From the NCBI GenBank assembly GCA_002344795.1, contig DDUM01000020.1, positions 1 to 64,000 of the forward strand: a stretch of DNA of 64,000 nt, written 5' to 3'. Source of the stretch: Flammeovirgaceae bacterium UBA2338. Its GTDB lineage: Bacteria; Bacteroidota; Bacteroidia; Cytophagales; Cyclobacteriaceae. Every line of letters begins with the position of its first letter. Positions within the stretch are counted from its first letter, which is position 1. The translations under genes were made by a program, and so were the position numbers. This document shows, in pieces, positions 53,878-63,258 of this stretch. Below the pieces are notes generated by a model. It saw only the letters and a list, made by a program, of their open reading frames with translations, was not told the origin of the DNA and did not search any database.

Positions 53878-56745
53878 ATGAACACACTTCCTCATTATTT
53901 AGAAAAATTTGAGTCCAGACACAACGCACCAGATCAGAAGCAAATCGATGAGATGCTGAAAGTAGTCAAAGCCAAGTCGGTGGACGAACTCATCGACCAA
54001 ACCATTCCTGCCAACATTCGATTGAAAAAAAACCTCAATCTTCCATCCGCACAGTCTGAATTCGAGTTTTTGAATGAATTCAAGTCCATCTTTTCAAAGA
54101 ATAAGATTTATAAATCATACCAGGGAACGGGTTATTATAACACCATAACCCCTAGTGTCATCCTCCGGAACGTTTTGGAGAATCCGGGATGGTATACTGC
54201 CTACACACCTTATCAAGCTGAAATTGCACAAGGACGATTAGAGGCACTGATCAATTTTCAGACCATGGTCATCGACCTTACAGGAATGGAAATTGCCAAC
54301 GCTTCATTATTAGATGAAGGAACCGCAGCTGCAGAAGCCATGCACTTATTTTATGCCTCCAGAAAAGGAGCAAAAACAGAGGCAACCCGGTTTTTTGTAG
54401 ACGCCAATACATTCCCACAGACAATAGATGTCCTTAAAACCAGATCTGCTCCATTGGGCATAGAATTGGAAATTGGTGACCTCAGTAAGCTTGACATTAC
54501 GGACACCAATTTATTTGCCGTATACATTCAGTATCCCAATAACAACGGAGCCATTGCAGACCACAGTGCATTTATCGCAGCTGCTAAGGAAAATGAAATA
54601 GCGGTAGTGATGGGTACAGATTTAATGAGTTTAGCACTACTAAAATCACCCGGTGAGATGGGTGCTGATATTGTGGTGGGTTCCAGCCAACGGTTTGGAG
54701 TGCCGATGGGCTTTGGCGGACCCCATGCAGGATTTTTTGCAACGAAGGACGAGTACAAGCGAATGATACCAGGCAGAATCATCGGTGCCTCTATTGATGC
54801 CGAAGGCAAACCGGGATATCGCATGGCCTTACAAACCCGCGAACAACATATTCGTAGAGAAAAGGCAACTTCCAATATATGTACTGCGCAAGTATTGTTG
54901 TCCGTAATGGCAGGGATGTATGCTGTATATCACGGACCTGATGGCTTAAAGAAAATTGCATTGCGTATTCATGGTTTAGCCAAGTCGTTAGAGGTTGGGC
55001 TTAAATCCGTTGGGCTTAAGCAAGTGAACGAACACTACTTTGATACACTTAAAATTGAAGTAGCAGACAAAAAAGCAATTGAAACAGAAGCCATTAAGCA
55101 AGAAGTTAATTTCAGATACTTTGAGGGTAACCATGTAGGAATATCAATAGATGAAACAACTTCTGGTAAGGACATAGAGCAGATTGTTTCCATTTTTGCC
55201 AATGCATTAAACAAAAAAGCCTCGGTAAAAATTGAAGAGCAGCCTGTTAGCTGGCCTTCCACTCTGGTAAGAACATCAGAATATATGACGCATCCTATTT
55301 TCAACTCCAATAGGTCGGAGCATCAAATGTTGCGTTACATCAAAAAACTGGAGAACAAGGATCTTTCTATGGTTCATTCTATGATTTCTTTGGGCTCGTG
55401 CACCATGAAACTGAATGCGACAACAGAAATGATTCCTGTTACCTGGCCAGAGTTGGGTAACATGCACCCCTTTGCCCCTGCAAATCAAACGCAAGGATAT
55501 CAAACTATGATTAAAAACCTTGAAGACTGGTTGATGGAGATCACTGGTTTTACCGGTGTATCGCTTCAGCCTAACAGTGGTGCGCAAGGTGAGTATGCAG
55601 GACTGATGGTAATTCGCGCTTATCATTTAAACAACAATGAGGGTCACAGAAATATAGCACTCATTCCAGCGTCAGCACATGGTACTAATCCTGCCAGTGC
55701 AGTGATGGCGGGTATGAAGGTAGTGGTGGTGAAGTCTGATGCTGAAGGAAAAATAGATGTGGCCGACCTTAAAGCAAAAGCGGAGCAACATAAAGACAAT
55801 CTTGCTTGCATAATGGTGACTTATCCATCTACGCATGGTGTGTTTGAAGAATCCATTGTTGAAATCTGTGAAACCATTCACAAAAATGGCGGCATGGTAT
55901 ATATGGATGGGGCGAATATGAATGCCAAGGTAGGACTCACTTCACCTGCTAATATTGGTGCTGACGTTTGTCATCTCAATCTTCACAAAACATTTTGTAT
56001 CCCTCATGGTGGTGGTGGACCTGGTGTGGGCCCGATTTGTTGTAATGACAAGCTGAAACCATTCCTGCCGGGTCATGCTGTAGTAAAGACAGGTGGAGAT
56101 AAAGCCATTTCAGCCATCTCAGCAGCCCCCTGGGGAAGCTCCAGTATTTTGGCCATTTCTTATGGCTATATCGCCATGATGGGTGCTGAAGGTTTGACCA
56201 ACGCTACCAAGATGGCCATATTAAATGCCAACTACATCAAAGAACGGCTAAGCGAACACTATAAGATTTTGTACACGGGCGCAAACGGACGTTGTGCACA
56301 CGAAATGATTGTAGACTGTCGTGATTTTAAGAAAGCAGGAATTGAAGTAGAGGACATTGCGAAACGACTGATGGATTATGGTTTCCATGCGCCTACCGTT
56401 TCTTTCCCTGTAGCAGGTACGCTGATGATAGAGCCAACAGAAAGCGAACCCAAAGAAGAATTGGATCGCTTTATAGATGCGTTAATTGAAATCAGACAAG
56501 AAGTACGTGAGGTAGAAGAAGGAAAAGCAGATAAAGAAAATAACGTACTCACACGCGCCCCACACACTGCTGGGGTAATCACAGCCGACAATTGGGACAG
56601 ACCTTACAGTCGCCAGAAAGCAGCTTATCCATTACCATTTGTAAGGGATGCCAAATTCTGGCCTGCCGTTAGCCGTGTAGATAACGCCTACGGAGATCGC
56701 AATTTGGTGTGTAGCTGCTTACCTATTGAAGAGTATGCGAGTTAA
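53878..56745 (+). CDS. gcvP: Glycine dehydrogenase (decarboxylating), P protein
   Basis: A 955-residue single-chain P protein of the glycine cleavage system. It decarboxylates glycine and passes the aminomethyl group to the lipoyl H protein. N-terminal half: YQGTGYYNTITPSVILRN, NPGWYTAYTPYQAEIAQGR, LDEGTAAAEAMHL and FGVPMGFGGPHAGFFA. C-terminal half: SMVHSMISLGSCTMKLNA, QPNSGAQGEYAGLMV, the PLP lysine K704 in HLNLHKTFCIPHGGGGPG, and the end RPYSRQKAAYPLPFV. The H and T proteins are not in the window. No glycine riboswitch fits in the 52-base leader. It is followed by a strong terminator. Confidence 0.97.
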   Translation: MNTLPHYLEKFESRHNAPDQKQIDEMLKVVKAKSVDELIDQTIPANIRLKKNLNLPSAQSEFEFLNEFKSIFSKNKIYKSYQGTGYYNTITPSVILRNVLENPGWYTAYTPYQAEIAQGRLEALINFQTMVIDLTGMEIANASLLDEGTAAAEAMHLFYASRKGAKTEATRFFVDANTFPQTIDVLKTRSAPLGIELEIGDLSKLDITDTNLFAVYIQYPNNNGAIADHSAFIAAAKENEIAVVMGTDLMSLALLKSPGEMGADIVVGSSQRFGVPMGFGGPHAGFFATKDEYKRMIPGRIIGASIDAEGKPGYRMALQTREQHIRREKATSNICTAQVLLSVMAGMYAVYHGPDGLKKIALRIHGLAKSLEVGLKSVGLKQVNEHYFDTLKIEVADKKAIETEAIKQEVNFRYFEGNHVGISIDETTSGKDIEQIVSIFANALNKKASVKIEEQPVSWPSTLVRTSEYMTHPIFNSNRSEHQMLRYIKKLENKDLSMVHSMISLGSCTMKLNATTEMIPVTWPELGNMHPFAPANQTQGYQTMIKNLEDWLMEITGFTGVSLQPNSGAQGEYAGLMVIRAYHLNNNEGHRNIALIPASAHGTNPASAVMAGMKVVVVKSDAEGKIDVADLKAKAEQHKDNLACIMVTYPSTHGVFEESIVEICETIHKNGGMVYMDGANMNAKVGLTSPANIGADVCHLNLHKTFCIPHGGGGPGVGPICCNDKLKPFLPGHAVVKTGGDKAISAISAAPWGSSSILAISYGYIAMMGAEGLTNATKMAILNANYIKERLSEHYKILYTGANGRCAHEMIVDCRDFKKAGIEVEDIAKRLMDYGFHAPTVSFPVAGTLMIEPTESEPKEELDRFIDALIEIRQEVREVEEGKADKENNVLTRAPHTAGVITADNWDRPYSRQKAAYPLPFVRDAKFWPAVSRVDNAYGDRNLVCSCLPIEEYAS

Positions 56746-56766
56746 TCCAAACAAATAATTAAAAGC

Positions 56767-56797
56767 AAAAGCCCTGAAGTGATTCAGGGCTTTTTTG
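56767..56797. terminator. Bidirectional Rho-independent terminator (gcvP / M28 peptidase)
   Basis: AAAAGCCCTGAA (56767-56778) and TTCAGGGCTTTT (56783-56794) form a perfect 12-bp stem with a GTGA loop, followed by TTTTTT. On the minus strand it is followed by TTTTGCTTTT. It serves both convergent genes. Confidence 0.9.
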
Positions 56798-56816
56798 TTT
56801 TAGTCAACTCATTAAT

Positions 56817-58199
56817 TTACCTCAATCCATCCTGATCAATTAAATAAGTAAGCGCTGCCATGGAAGCTGCACCTAATTCCAACTCACGCTTATCCACCTT
56901 ATCAAAAGTGTCTTCTTCCGTATGATGATAATTGAAATACCGTTGTGAATCCGGTAAGAAGCCAAACAAAGCCACCCCCTGCGGGCCTAAAGGACCAATA
57001 TCAGCACCTCCACCTTCCTTGCTAAAATCTGTAAGCCCGTAGGGAGTAAGCATGGGTGCCCAACTCCTTACTTTCATTTTTACTTTATCTGTTGCCGACA
57101 TCGTAAACCCCCTTGGCGTAAACCCTCCGCGGTCAGATTCAATGGCACCGATGTGTTTTTCCTTATTGGCTTTCGCCAATTCTGCATACTTTGTTCCCCC
57201 ACGCAACCCATTCTCCTCATTCATAAACATCACAGCACGAATGGAGCGCTTGGGCTTGTACCCTATCTCTTTAAAAATCCTTAATACTTCTATGCTCTGC
57301 ACACATCCTGCTCCGTCATCATGTGCCCCTTGTGCCAAATCCCAGGAATCCAAATGACCACCCACTACAATTATTTCATCGGGATGCTCAGTTCCTTTTA
57401 ACTCACCCACTACATTAAAAGAAGGAACATCTTCCAATATCTGGCTGTGTGTTTCAATATAAAGTCGTAACTCCTTATCCTCCTTCAGGAGTGAACTCAG
57501 CAAATCGCCATGGGCTGTACTAATCGCTACACCAGGAATTCTAGGCACTCCATCCGCATAGCGCATACCTCCGGTGTGTGGATACTCTTCAATATTCGAT
57601 CCCATAGAACGGACTATTGCTGCTACCGCTCCATATTTGGCAGCCTCAGCGGCTCCTGATCCTCTTTGGTTGGAAGCACCACCATATGCCTCAAATGTAT
57701 CTATGAGAGTAGGGTCCATAGGGCGGCTGAAGTACACAATCTTGCCCTGCACATTCTTTGTTCCAAGCTGCTTTAATTCTTCAAAGTTTTTCACCTCCAC
57801 AATTTGTGCACTGATTCCACCATCACCTGTACCCACGCTACCACCTAATGCACAAATGTTCACATCTATGTTTCCCTGTTTTTTAGAATTTACAATTCTC
57901 CCCACTTCTTTTTTACCGCGCACCCAATGCGGTACCATAACGGGTTGTAACCATACGGAATCAAAACCATAGGCGGTCATCACCTCACGGCTCCACTCTA
58001 CGGCAGCTGCGGCACCCGGAGAGCCAGAAAGCCTGGGCCCAATTTGTGTAGCCAGATATTCCAGCATCTCATAAGATTGCCCGTGGCTAAGGGCAGTATC
58101 AAATATTTTCTTTATCTGTACTTCGTCTTTATTCTGGCCAACAGCCAGCAAAGAAATCAGAGATACCAGAGAAGTGAAGAATATTTTTTTCATAACCAT
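56817..58199 (-). CDS. M28 family metallopeptidase (carboxypeptidase Q-like), secreted
   Basis: A 460-residue peptidase from the ATG at 58199. An ATG 18 codons upstream is open, but it would bury the signal peptide VMKKIFFTSLVSLISLLAVGQ. A PA-type inserted domain is followed by a two-zinc M28 core: VGGHLDSWDLAQGAHDDGAG, MFMNEENGLRGGTKYAELA, IESDRGGFTPRG and YFNYHHTEEDTFDKVDKREL. It would act in the periplasm or outside on peptides. It is monocistronic, sharing a terminator with gcvP. A start at 58193 is equally possible. Confidence 0.9.
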   Translation of the reverse strand: MVMKKIFFTSLVSLISLLAVGQNKDEVQIKKIFDTALSHGQSYEMLEYLATQIGPRLSGSPGAAAAVEWSREVMTAYGFDSVWLQPVMVPHWVRGKKEVGRIVNSKKQGNIDVNICALGGSVGTGDGGISAQIVEVKNFEELKQLGTKNVQGKIVYFSRPMDPTLIDTFEAYGGASNQRGSGAAEAAKYGAVAAIVRSMGSNIEEYPHTGGMRYADGVPRIPGVAISTAHGDLLSSLLKEDKELRLYIETHSQILEDVPSFNVVGELKGTEHPDEIIVVGGHLDSWDLAQGAHDDGAGCVQSIEVLRIFKEIGYKPKRSIRAVMFMNEENGLRGGTKYAELAKANKEKHIGAIESDRGGFTPRGFTMSATDKVKMKVRSWAPMLTPYGLTDFSKEGGGADIGPLGPQGVALFGFLPDSQRYFNYHHTEEDTFDKVDKRELELGAASMAALTYLIDQDGLR

Positions 58200-58293
58200 G
58201 TCATTTGTTAAAATAGGTGTTTCAAGATAGTTGATTTTACCTTTAAGCATACAACGAAAGCACCGATATGCCTCTGAGTTTCATCGTATCCAC

Positions 58294-58324
58294 TTGAATA
58301 CCAGTATTAAAAACATCAACTTTG
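58294..58324 (+). promoter_or_regulatory. Possible promoter of sdaAA
   Basis: TTG (58294-58296), a 20-base spacer, then CAACTTTG (58317-58324), one base off TAnnTTTG, about 20 bases before the ATG. Confidence 0.35.
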
Positions 58325-58343
58325 ATTATTAATTAATACAATC

Positions 58344-59249
58344 ATGGGCTTTTTATTTGATTCATTTGAGGGGTGGAAAAAATACTGTGACACTAATAAT
58401 GTGTCGTTGGTGCAGGCAGTAATAGATTATGAAATTAAACAAAAAGGAAGAACAGAAGAAAAAATATGGGATGGCCTGGGACAAGCATGGGACGTGATGA
58501 AAGATGCCGTGCGCACCGGGCTGGAAGAGGACATGATTTCCCGATCGGGCATGATCAACAATGGCGCAAAAAAAGTATACAATCACAAAGTGACTGTACT
58601 CTCCAAAGAATTTCAAAATTTGATTTCTCGGGCTTTGGCAGCCAAAGAAGTGAACTCCTGTATGGGCAGAATTGTAGCAGCCCCAACAGCAGGAGCAAGC
58701 GGCATCATGCCAGGTGTTTTATACACGGTACAAGAGATTCATGATATCCCAGATAAAAAGATTTTGGAAGCCATGTTACTGGCCGCGGGTATTGCATTGA
58801 TAATGGAACAAAAAGCTTCCATTTCTGGTGCGGTCGGTGGTTGCCAGGCTGAAACTGGAACGGCTGCTGCCATGGGGGCAGGTGCCATCGTCTATTGTCT
58901 GGATGGCAATACAAACCAGATTTTTAATGCAGTGGCCATTACCATTCAGTGTATGCTTGGCTTGGTTTGTGACCCAGTTGCAGGGCTCGTTGAAATTCCT
59001 TGTGTAGTGCGCAATGCAAGTGCTGCAGCTATCGCGAACAGTTCTGCGCAAATCGGATTGGCTAATGTAAGCAGTGTTATTCCTGTGGACGAAGTAGTTG
59101 AAGCGATGGGTGAAATCGGATCCAGCATGGAAACGCGTTATAAGGAAACCGCCTTAGGTGGACTGGCAGCAACCAAAACAGGACAGGCCATTTCCAAAAG
59201 AGTTTTGATTAGTGATATCGAAATTTTGCCAGACGAAACTGAATCCTAA
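58344..59249 (+). CDS. sdaAA: L-serine ammonia-lyase, iron-sulphur type, alpha-domain protein
   Basis: A 301-residue iron-sulphur serine dehydratase alpha subunit that turns L-serine into pyruvate and ammonia. It has VNSCMGRIVAAPTAGASGIMPG, KASISGAVGGCQAETGTAAAMGAG, GLVCDPVAGLVEIPCVVRNA and a C-terminal SMETRYKETALGGLA. The cysteines in GGCQAE and CDPVAGLVEIPC fit cluster binding. The beta subunit is not beside it, so it may be encoded elsewhere or the enzyme may work as a single-chain variant. Its last 4 bases overlap the convergent membrane protein gene. Confidence 0.93.
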   Translation: MGFLFDSFEGWKKYCDTNNVSLVQAVIDYEIKQKGRTEEKIWDGLGQAWDVMKDAVRTGLEEDMISRSGMINNGAKKVYNHKVTVLSKEFQNLISRALAAKEVNSCMGRIVAAPTAGASGIMPGVLYTVQEIHDIPDKKILEAMLLAAGIALIMEQKASISGAVGGCQAETGTAAAMGAGAIVYCLDGNTNQIFNAVAITIQCMLGLVCDPVAGLVEIPCVVRNASAAAIANSSAQIGLANVSSVIPVDEVVEAMGEIGSSMETRYKETALGGLAATKTGQAISKRVLISDIEILPDETES

Positions 59250-59704
59250 GGTTTCACGAAATCCGGGAGTACAGCCTTACCAAATTCATAAATGGCAAAA
59301 GTGAAAATGATGGCCCATGCGGAAGCGCTGATGAACATATAAAAAATAATTTTACTGCGTGGCGCCCCAAAGCCCACAGCCAATATTGTTCCTCCAATAG
59401 GTGTAAGCAGAATAGGCATGAGGGCTGCCACACCCACTATTCCATATTTTTTCCAAATGGTCACAAATTTGCGACTGTTCGTTGTAAATTTTTTTTTCTT
59501 ACCTCCAAATCGGTTTAGCACTCTGGATCTTAACCATTCTCCAAAAAAAGTAAAGGCAAAAACAGTGGCCATAGAACCAATAACAGTAGCTAAAACAGTT
59601 GTAACAGGATTAAGGCCTGCTGCAAAACCACCAATAGGCCCTAAAACAAATTTCACCATACTCGAAAGTAAAACCGGTATCGCCTTTAACAATTCCTCCA
59701 ACAT
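59246..59704 (-). CDS. Small membrane protein, possible small multidrug export-like
   Basis: A 152-residue protein with about four membrane segments (LLSSMVKFVLGPIGGFAAGL, TTVLATVIGSMATVFAFTFFG, GIVGVAALMPILLTPIGGTILAVGFG and IIFYMFISASAWAIIFTFAIY) and a basic central loop (FGGKKKKFTTNSRKF). The P-I-L-L-T-P-I-G-G stretch is like those of small DedA/multidrug-export-type proteins, but I cannot assign it firmly. It has a good promoter upstream at 59732-59765. Confidence 0.68.
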   Translation of the reverse strand: MLEELLKAIPVLLSSMVKFVLGPIGGFAAGLNPVTTVLATVIGSMATVFAFTFFGEWLRSRVLNRFGGKKKKFTTNSRKFVTIWKKYGIVGVAALMPILLTPIGGTILAVGFGAPRSKIIFYMFISASAWAIIFTFAIYEFGKAVLPDFVKP

Positions 59705-59731
59705 AGATCACTACAATTATTCGCCAAACTT

Positions 59732-59765
59732 CAAATCTACGGCATCTGTCATCAGGATCGGCAAA
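59732..59765 (-). promoter_or_regulatory. Probable promoter of the small membrane protein gene
   Basis: Minus strand: TTTG (59762-59765), 22-base spacer, TAGATTTG (59732-59739), an exact TAnnTTTG match, about 28 bases before the ATG at 59704. Confidence 0.5.
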
Positions 59766-59963
59766 AAGTTTTTATTCAATTTCTGATTTGATCCACGCCA
59801 GCCAGTGGACCAAGATGTTTTTTTAAAAATTTGATTTACTTCTAAAACGAAAAGCAGCACATAAAAATCTTTTTTCTAATGAAAATTTAGAATAAAGTTG
59901 TTAAATGAATCGGTGAAGGCCGGTTTACTATTCATTACTTTCAATTTTATACCCCTTGCTTTT

Positions 59964-60875
59964 ATGAATATGCTGAAAGAATTATGTCAGATCCATGCAC
60001 CCTCTGGGTTTGAAGCGCCCATGAAAACGCATTTGTTGCAATACATCAAACAGAATGCTAAAAAGTGGAAAACCAAGCCTGAAATAATTGAAGGAGAAGA
60101 ATTTCAAGATTGCTTTATGCTCAAGTTTGGGAAACCCAGAACAGCCATTTTTGCCCATATGGATTCCATTGGATTCAGCGTGAGGTACTTCAATCAATTG
60201 TTACCCATCGGAAGCCCCGATGCAGAATCTGGCACTCAACTCGTAGGCAGAGACAGCAAAGGTGAGATAGAATGTGAATTGGAGTACGACAAAGACCAAC
60301 GTGTTTTTTACAAGTTTGGAAGAGCTATTGACAGAGGAACAAGCCTTACTTATAAGCCCAATTTTAGAAACACTAAGGTCTTTGTTCAATCACCTTATTT
60401 GGATAATCGACTTGGTATTTACAGTGCACTTAAGGTAGCTGAGAAATTAAAAGATGGTGTAATTGTTTTCAGTTGTTGGGAAGAGCACGGTGGAGGTGCT
60501 GTAGGATATTTAGCCAATCACCTGTTCAATGCTTGGGGAGTGAGACAAGCGTTAATATCCGATATCACATGGGCAACTGATGGAGTAGAGCTTGGAAAAG
60601 GTGTGGCCATTTCAATGCGGGATAAAAATATTCCGCGCAGATCCTATGTCGATCATATTATTGCGTTGGCTAAAAAAAGTAAAGTTGAATACCAACTGGA
60701 GGTGGAAGGTTCAGGATCAAGCGATGGCGGAGAACTGCAACGCTCCCCTGTTCCATTTGATTGGTGCTTTGTTGGTGCCCCTTCTCAAGATCCTCACTCA
60801 CCTCACGAAAAGGTGCATAAAAGTGATATTTCAGCCATGATAAAGCTATATCAATACCTTATGAAAGAACTGTAA
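59964..60875 (+). CDS. M42/M20-like metallopeptidase
   Basis: A 303-residue two-metal aminopeptidase-like protein starting MNMLKELCQIHAPSGFEAPM. An upstream TTG frame adds 22 residues with no family sequence. Metal-site residues are visible in FAHMDSIGFSV, PYLDNRLGIYSAL, FSCWEEHGGGAVGYL, ISDITWATDGVEL and PHSPHEKVHKSD. The short length (usual M42 is 340-360) suggests a reduced inserted domain. No signal peptide is seen, so it is probably cytoplasmic. It is transcribed alone; hpt follows with its own promoter. Confidence 0.88.
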   Translation: MNMLKELCQIHAPSGFEAPMKTHLLQYIKQNAKKWKTKPEIIEGEEFQDCFMLKFGKPRTAIFAHMDSIGFSVRYFNQLLPIGSPDAESGTQLVGRDSKGEIECELEYDKDQRVFYKFGRAIDRGTSLTYKPNFRNTKVFVQSPYLDNRLGIYSALKVAEKLKDGVIVFSCWEEHGGGAVGYLANHLFNAWGVRQALISDITWATDGVELGKGVAISMRDKNIPRRSYVDHIIALAKKSKVEYQLEVEGSGSSDGGELQRSPVPFDWCFVGAPSQDPHSPHEKVHKSDISAMIKLYQYLMKEL

Positions 60876-60906
60876 TTTTTACAGTGTGTAACTTCCTGTT
60901 TTTCTT

Positions 60907-60940
60907 TTTGGGCAGGTCTTGAGGAAAAAACATAATTTTG
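60907..60940 (+). promoter_or_regulatory. Probable promoter of hpt
   Basis: TTTG (60907-60910), 22-base spacer, TAATTTTG (60933-60940), an exact TAnnTTTG match, about 26 bases before the ATG at 60967. It lies downstream of a TTG or other early start near 60919, so it supports the shorter protein. Confidence 0.55.
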
Positions 60941-60966
60941 CAATTACAATCATCTGTGAGGGTTGG

Positions 60967-61506
60967 ATGAAAATTAAAGACATTGAGTTTCGTAAGTTCC
61001 TTTCAAGCGAAAAGATAGCCGAAAAGGTAGCGCAGCTTGCCAGGCAAATTGATGAAGACTACAAGGGCAAGAGCCCTCTCTTTCTTCCTATATTAAATGG
61101 CTCATTTATGTTTGCGGCTGATCTCACGCGCAATATTAAAACACCCTGCAGGGTATCGTTTGTAAAACACAGTTCTATGCAAGGCGCAGCAAGCTCTGGT
61201 CAGTTAAAAACACTCATCGGCTTGCAGGAAAGCTTATTCAATCAGGATTTGATTTTGGTGGAAGATGTAATGGACACAGGGATGACTCTGACCAAAGTGG
61301 TGGATGAGCTACAAAGTCTTGGCACCAAATCGGTAGAAATTGTTACGTTATTTCGAAAGACCAAAGCACGAGAACATGCCGTACAACCCAGGTACATCGG
61401 GTTTGAAATTGAAGAGGAGTTTATCTTGGGCTATGGACTCGACTATGATGGATGGGGCAGAAATCTACAGGACATTTACAAGCGCATAGGCCAGCACCCC
61501 AGTTGA
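60967..61506 (+). CDS. hpt: Hypoxanthine phosphoribosyltransferase
   Basis: A 179-residue type I phosphoribosyltransferase of purine salvage. It starts MKIKDIEFRKFLSSEKI. An upstream frame from 60919 precedes the probable promoter and was rejected. It has PLFLPILNGSFMFAADLTR, the PRPP loop DLILVEDVMDTGMTLTKVV, and the C-terminal base-binding YIGFEIEEEFILGYGLDYD. Length matches Hpt of Bacteroidota. It is followed by adk 85 bases later on the same strand. Confidence 0.94.
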   Translation: MKIKDIEFRKFLSSEKIAEKVAQLARQIDEDYKGKSPLFLPILNGSFMFAADLTRNIKTPCRVSFVKHSSMQGAASSGQLKTLIGLQESLFNQDLILVEDVMDTGMTLTKVVDELQSLGTKSVEIVTLFRKTKAREHAVQPRYIGFEIEEEFILGYGLDYDGWGRNLQDIYKRIGQHPS

Positions 61507-61591
61507 TAGATTAGTAATTAGAATACTGAATCTTTATATTCGTCCCCCTTATAATTACTTATAATAACATTCAAACATTTAAAATTTTTAG

Positions 61592-62161
61592 ATGATCAAT
61601 ATTGTACTTTTTGGCCCTCCAGGAGCAGGCAAAGGAACACAAAGCGAAAAGCTGATTAAAAAATATGGTTTCATTCACATTTCTACAGGAGATATGTTTA
61701 GGTGGCACACAAAAAATGATACTCCGCTTGGTAAAAAAGTGAAAGAGATAATGAATAGTGGAGCCTTGGTGCCTGATGAGATCACCATATCCATGCTTAA
61801 AGAAAAGTTGGATGAAAATCCGGATGCCAATGGTTTTCTTTTTGATGGTTTTCCTCGTACTGTAGCTCAGGCAGAAGCCCTCGATAAGTTCATGGCCAAC
61901 AACAACACGGCCATTCATTTTATTATTGCACTTGATGTTGATGAAAAAGAGTTGCGTGAGCGAATTGAAAAAAGAAGGTCAATCGAAAACAGAGCGGATG
62001 ACGAGGAGGATAAGCTCAATAAACGGATCACCGAATATTTTAGCAAAACCATTCACGTACTCCCCTTTTATGAAAAGCAAGGGAGATTGAATACCATCAG
62101 TGGCGTTGGAGACATTGATAGTATTTTCAATAAAATCACATCAGTGATCGACAAAAAATAA
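61592..62161 (+). CDS. adk: Adenylate kinase
   Basis: A 189-residue kinase with Walker A VLFGPPGAGKGTQSEKLI, the AMP-binding ISTGDMFRWHTKND, GFLFDGFPRTVAQAEAL and RRSIENRADDEEDKLNKRI. It has a short LID instead of the long zinc-type lid. The short-lid form is usual in Bacteroidota. It is cotranscribed with obg, whose GTG starts 23 bases later. Confidence 0.96.
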   Translation: MINIVLFGPPGAGKGTQSEKLIKKYGFIHISTGDMFRWHTKNDTPLGKKVKEIMNSGALVPDEITISMLKEKLDENPDANGFLFDGFPRTVAQAEALDKFMANNNTAIHFIIALDVDEKELRERIEKRRSIENRADDEEDKLNKRITEYFSKTIHVLPFYEKQGRLNTISGVGDIDSIFNKITSVIDKK

Positions 62162-62184
62162 ACTACTGCACTCAACACACCATC

Positions 62185-63174
62185 GTGGCCTCACCCAACT
62201 TTATTGACTATATCAAATTCAATTCCCGATCCGGAAAAGGAGGCGCTGGGTTTTTACATTTTCATCGCGACAAATTGACCAATAAAGGCGGACCAGATGG
62301 AGGCAATGGCGGAAGAGGAGGGCATATTATTCTGCGTGGTAATGCACAACTCTGGACGTTGCTGCACTTAAAGTTCAGAAAACATGTAATCGCTGCTGAT
62401 GGCAACGGTGGGGAAGAACAAAACCGAACAGGCGCAGATGGCAAAGATGAAATCATTGAAGTTCCGCTGGGCACTGTAGCCAAAAGAGCGGAGACTGATG
62501 AGTTCCTATTTGAGATCAATGAAGACGGACAGGAAGTAATATTAACGCCCGGGGGAAGAGGCGGGAAAGGCAATGCTTATTTTGCAACTTCCACCAACCA
62601 GGCACCTACCCATGCGCAGCCGGGTGAGCCTGGAATTGAAGAGTGGATTATTCTAGAGTTGAAAATACTGGCAGACGTTGGTCTAGTTGGTTTTCCCAAT
62701 GCAGGAAAATCCACTTTGCTCTCCGTGGTTTCAGCTGCTAAACCTAAAATTGCTGATTACCCATTTACCACACTCACCCCCAATTTGGGAGTGGTTGCGT
62801 ATCGCAATAATAAATCATTTGTCATGGCCGACATTCCCGGAATTATCGAGGGGGCATCGGAAGGTCGCGGATTGGGAATCCGGTTTTTAAAACACATTGA
62901 ACGAAACTCGTTGTTGCTCTTTATGGTACCCGCAGACGCTAACGATATCAAAAAAGAATATGCCATCCTGTTGAATGAAGTAAAAAAATACAACCCCGAA
63001 CTACTCGACAAGAAGAGAATACTGGCTGTTTCAAAATCAGATTTGCTCGATGACGAACTCCGGGAAGCTATAGCAAAAGAAATCCCAACCGAACTACCTA
63101 CAGTTTTTATCAGTGCACTCACCAATCAGGGAATCACGGAGTTGAAAGACATGATCTGGAAGAACCTACAGTGA
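62185..63174 (+). CDS. obg: GTPase Obg/CgtA
   Basis: A 329-residue ribosome-associated GTPase. The Obg fold (1-160) has the glycine-rich SGKGGAGFLHFHRDKLTNKGG and GGRGGKGNAYFATSTNQAPTH. The G domain has GFPNAGKSTLLSVVSA (G1), ADYPFTTLTPNLG (G2), DIPGIIEGASEGRGLGIRFL (G3), SKSDLLD (G4) and ISALTNQG (G5). It lacks the third C-terminal domain seen in some Obg proteins, as is common in this phylum. The start is GTG at 62185. Confidence 0.96.
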   Translation: MASPNFIDYIKFNSRSGKGGAGFLHFHRDKLTNKGGPDGGNGGRGGHIILRGNAQLWTLLHLKFRKHVIAADGNGGEEQNRTGADGKDEIIEVPLGTVAKRAETDEFLFEINEDGQEVILTPGGRGGKGNAYFATSTNQAPTHAQPGEPGIEEWIILELKILADVGLVGFPNAGKSTLLSVVSAAKPKIADYPFTTLTPNLGVVAYRNNKSFVMADIPGIIEGASEGRGLGIRFLKHIERNSLLLFMVPADANDIKKEYAILLNEVKKYNPELLDKKRILAVSKSDLLDDELREAIAKEIPTELPTVFISALTNQGITELKDMIWKNLQ

Positions 63175-63186
63175 AAGCTTTTCCCA

Positions 63187-63203
63187 TGTGTCAGAATGAC
63201 ACA
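63187..63203. promoter_or_regulatory. Perfect palindrome upstream of grpE
   Basis: TGTGTCA-GAA-TGACACA, 7-bp arms with a 3-base spacer, 56 bases before the grpE start codon and 13 bases after the obg stop. Position suits an operator for heat-shock control, but it is not the CIRCE sequence. Confidence 0.4.
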
Positions 63204-63258
63204 ATTATGATTATTGGCAAAGAAGTTGCCCTTTTGCCTGGTTTGAAGCAATCAGCAT

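Noticed and set aside
59705..59963. Possible small RNA or tRNA gene
   Set aside because: No tRNA-like or other stable folded structure was recognised; only the promoter of the small membrane protein gene stands out.
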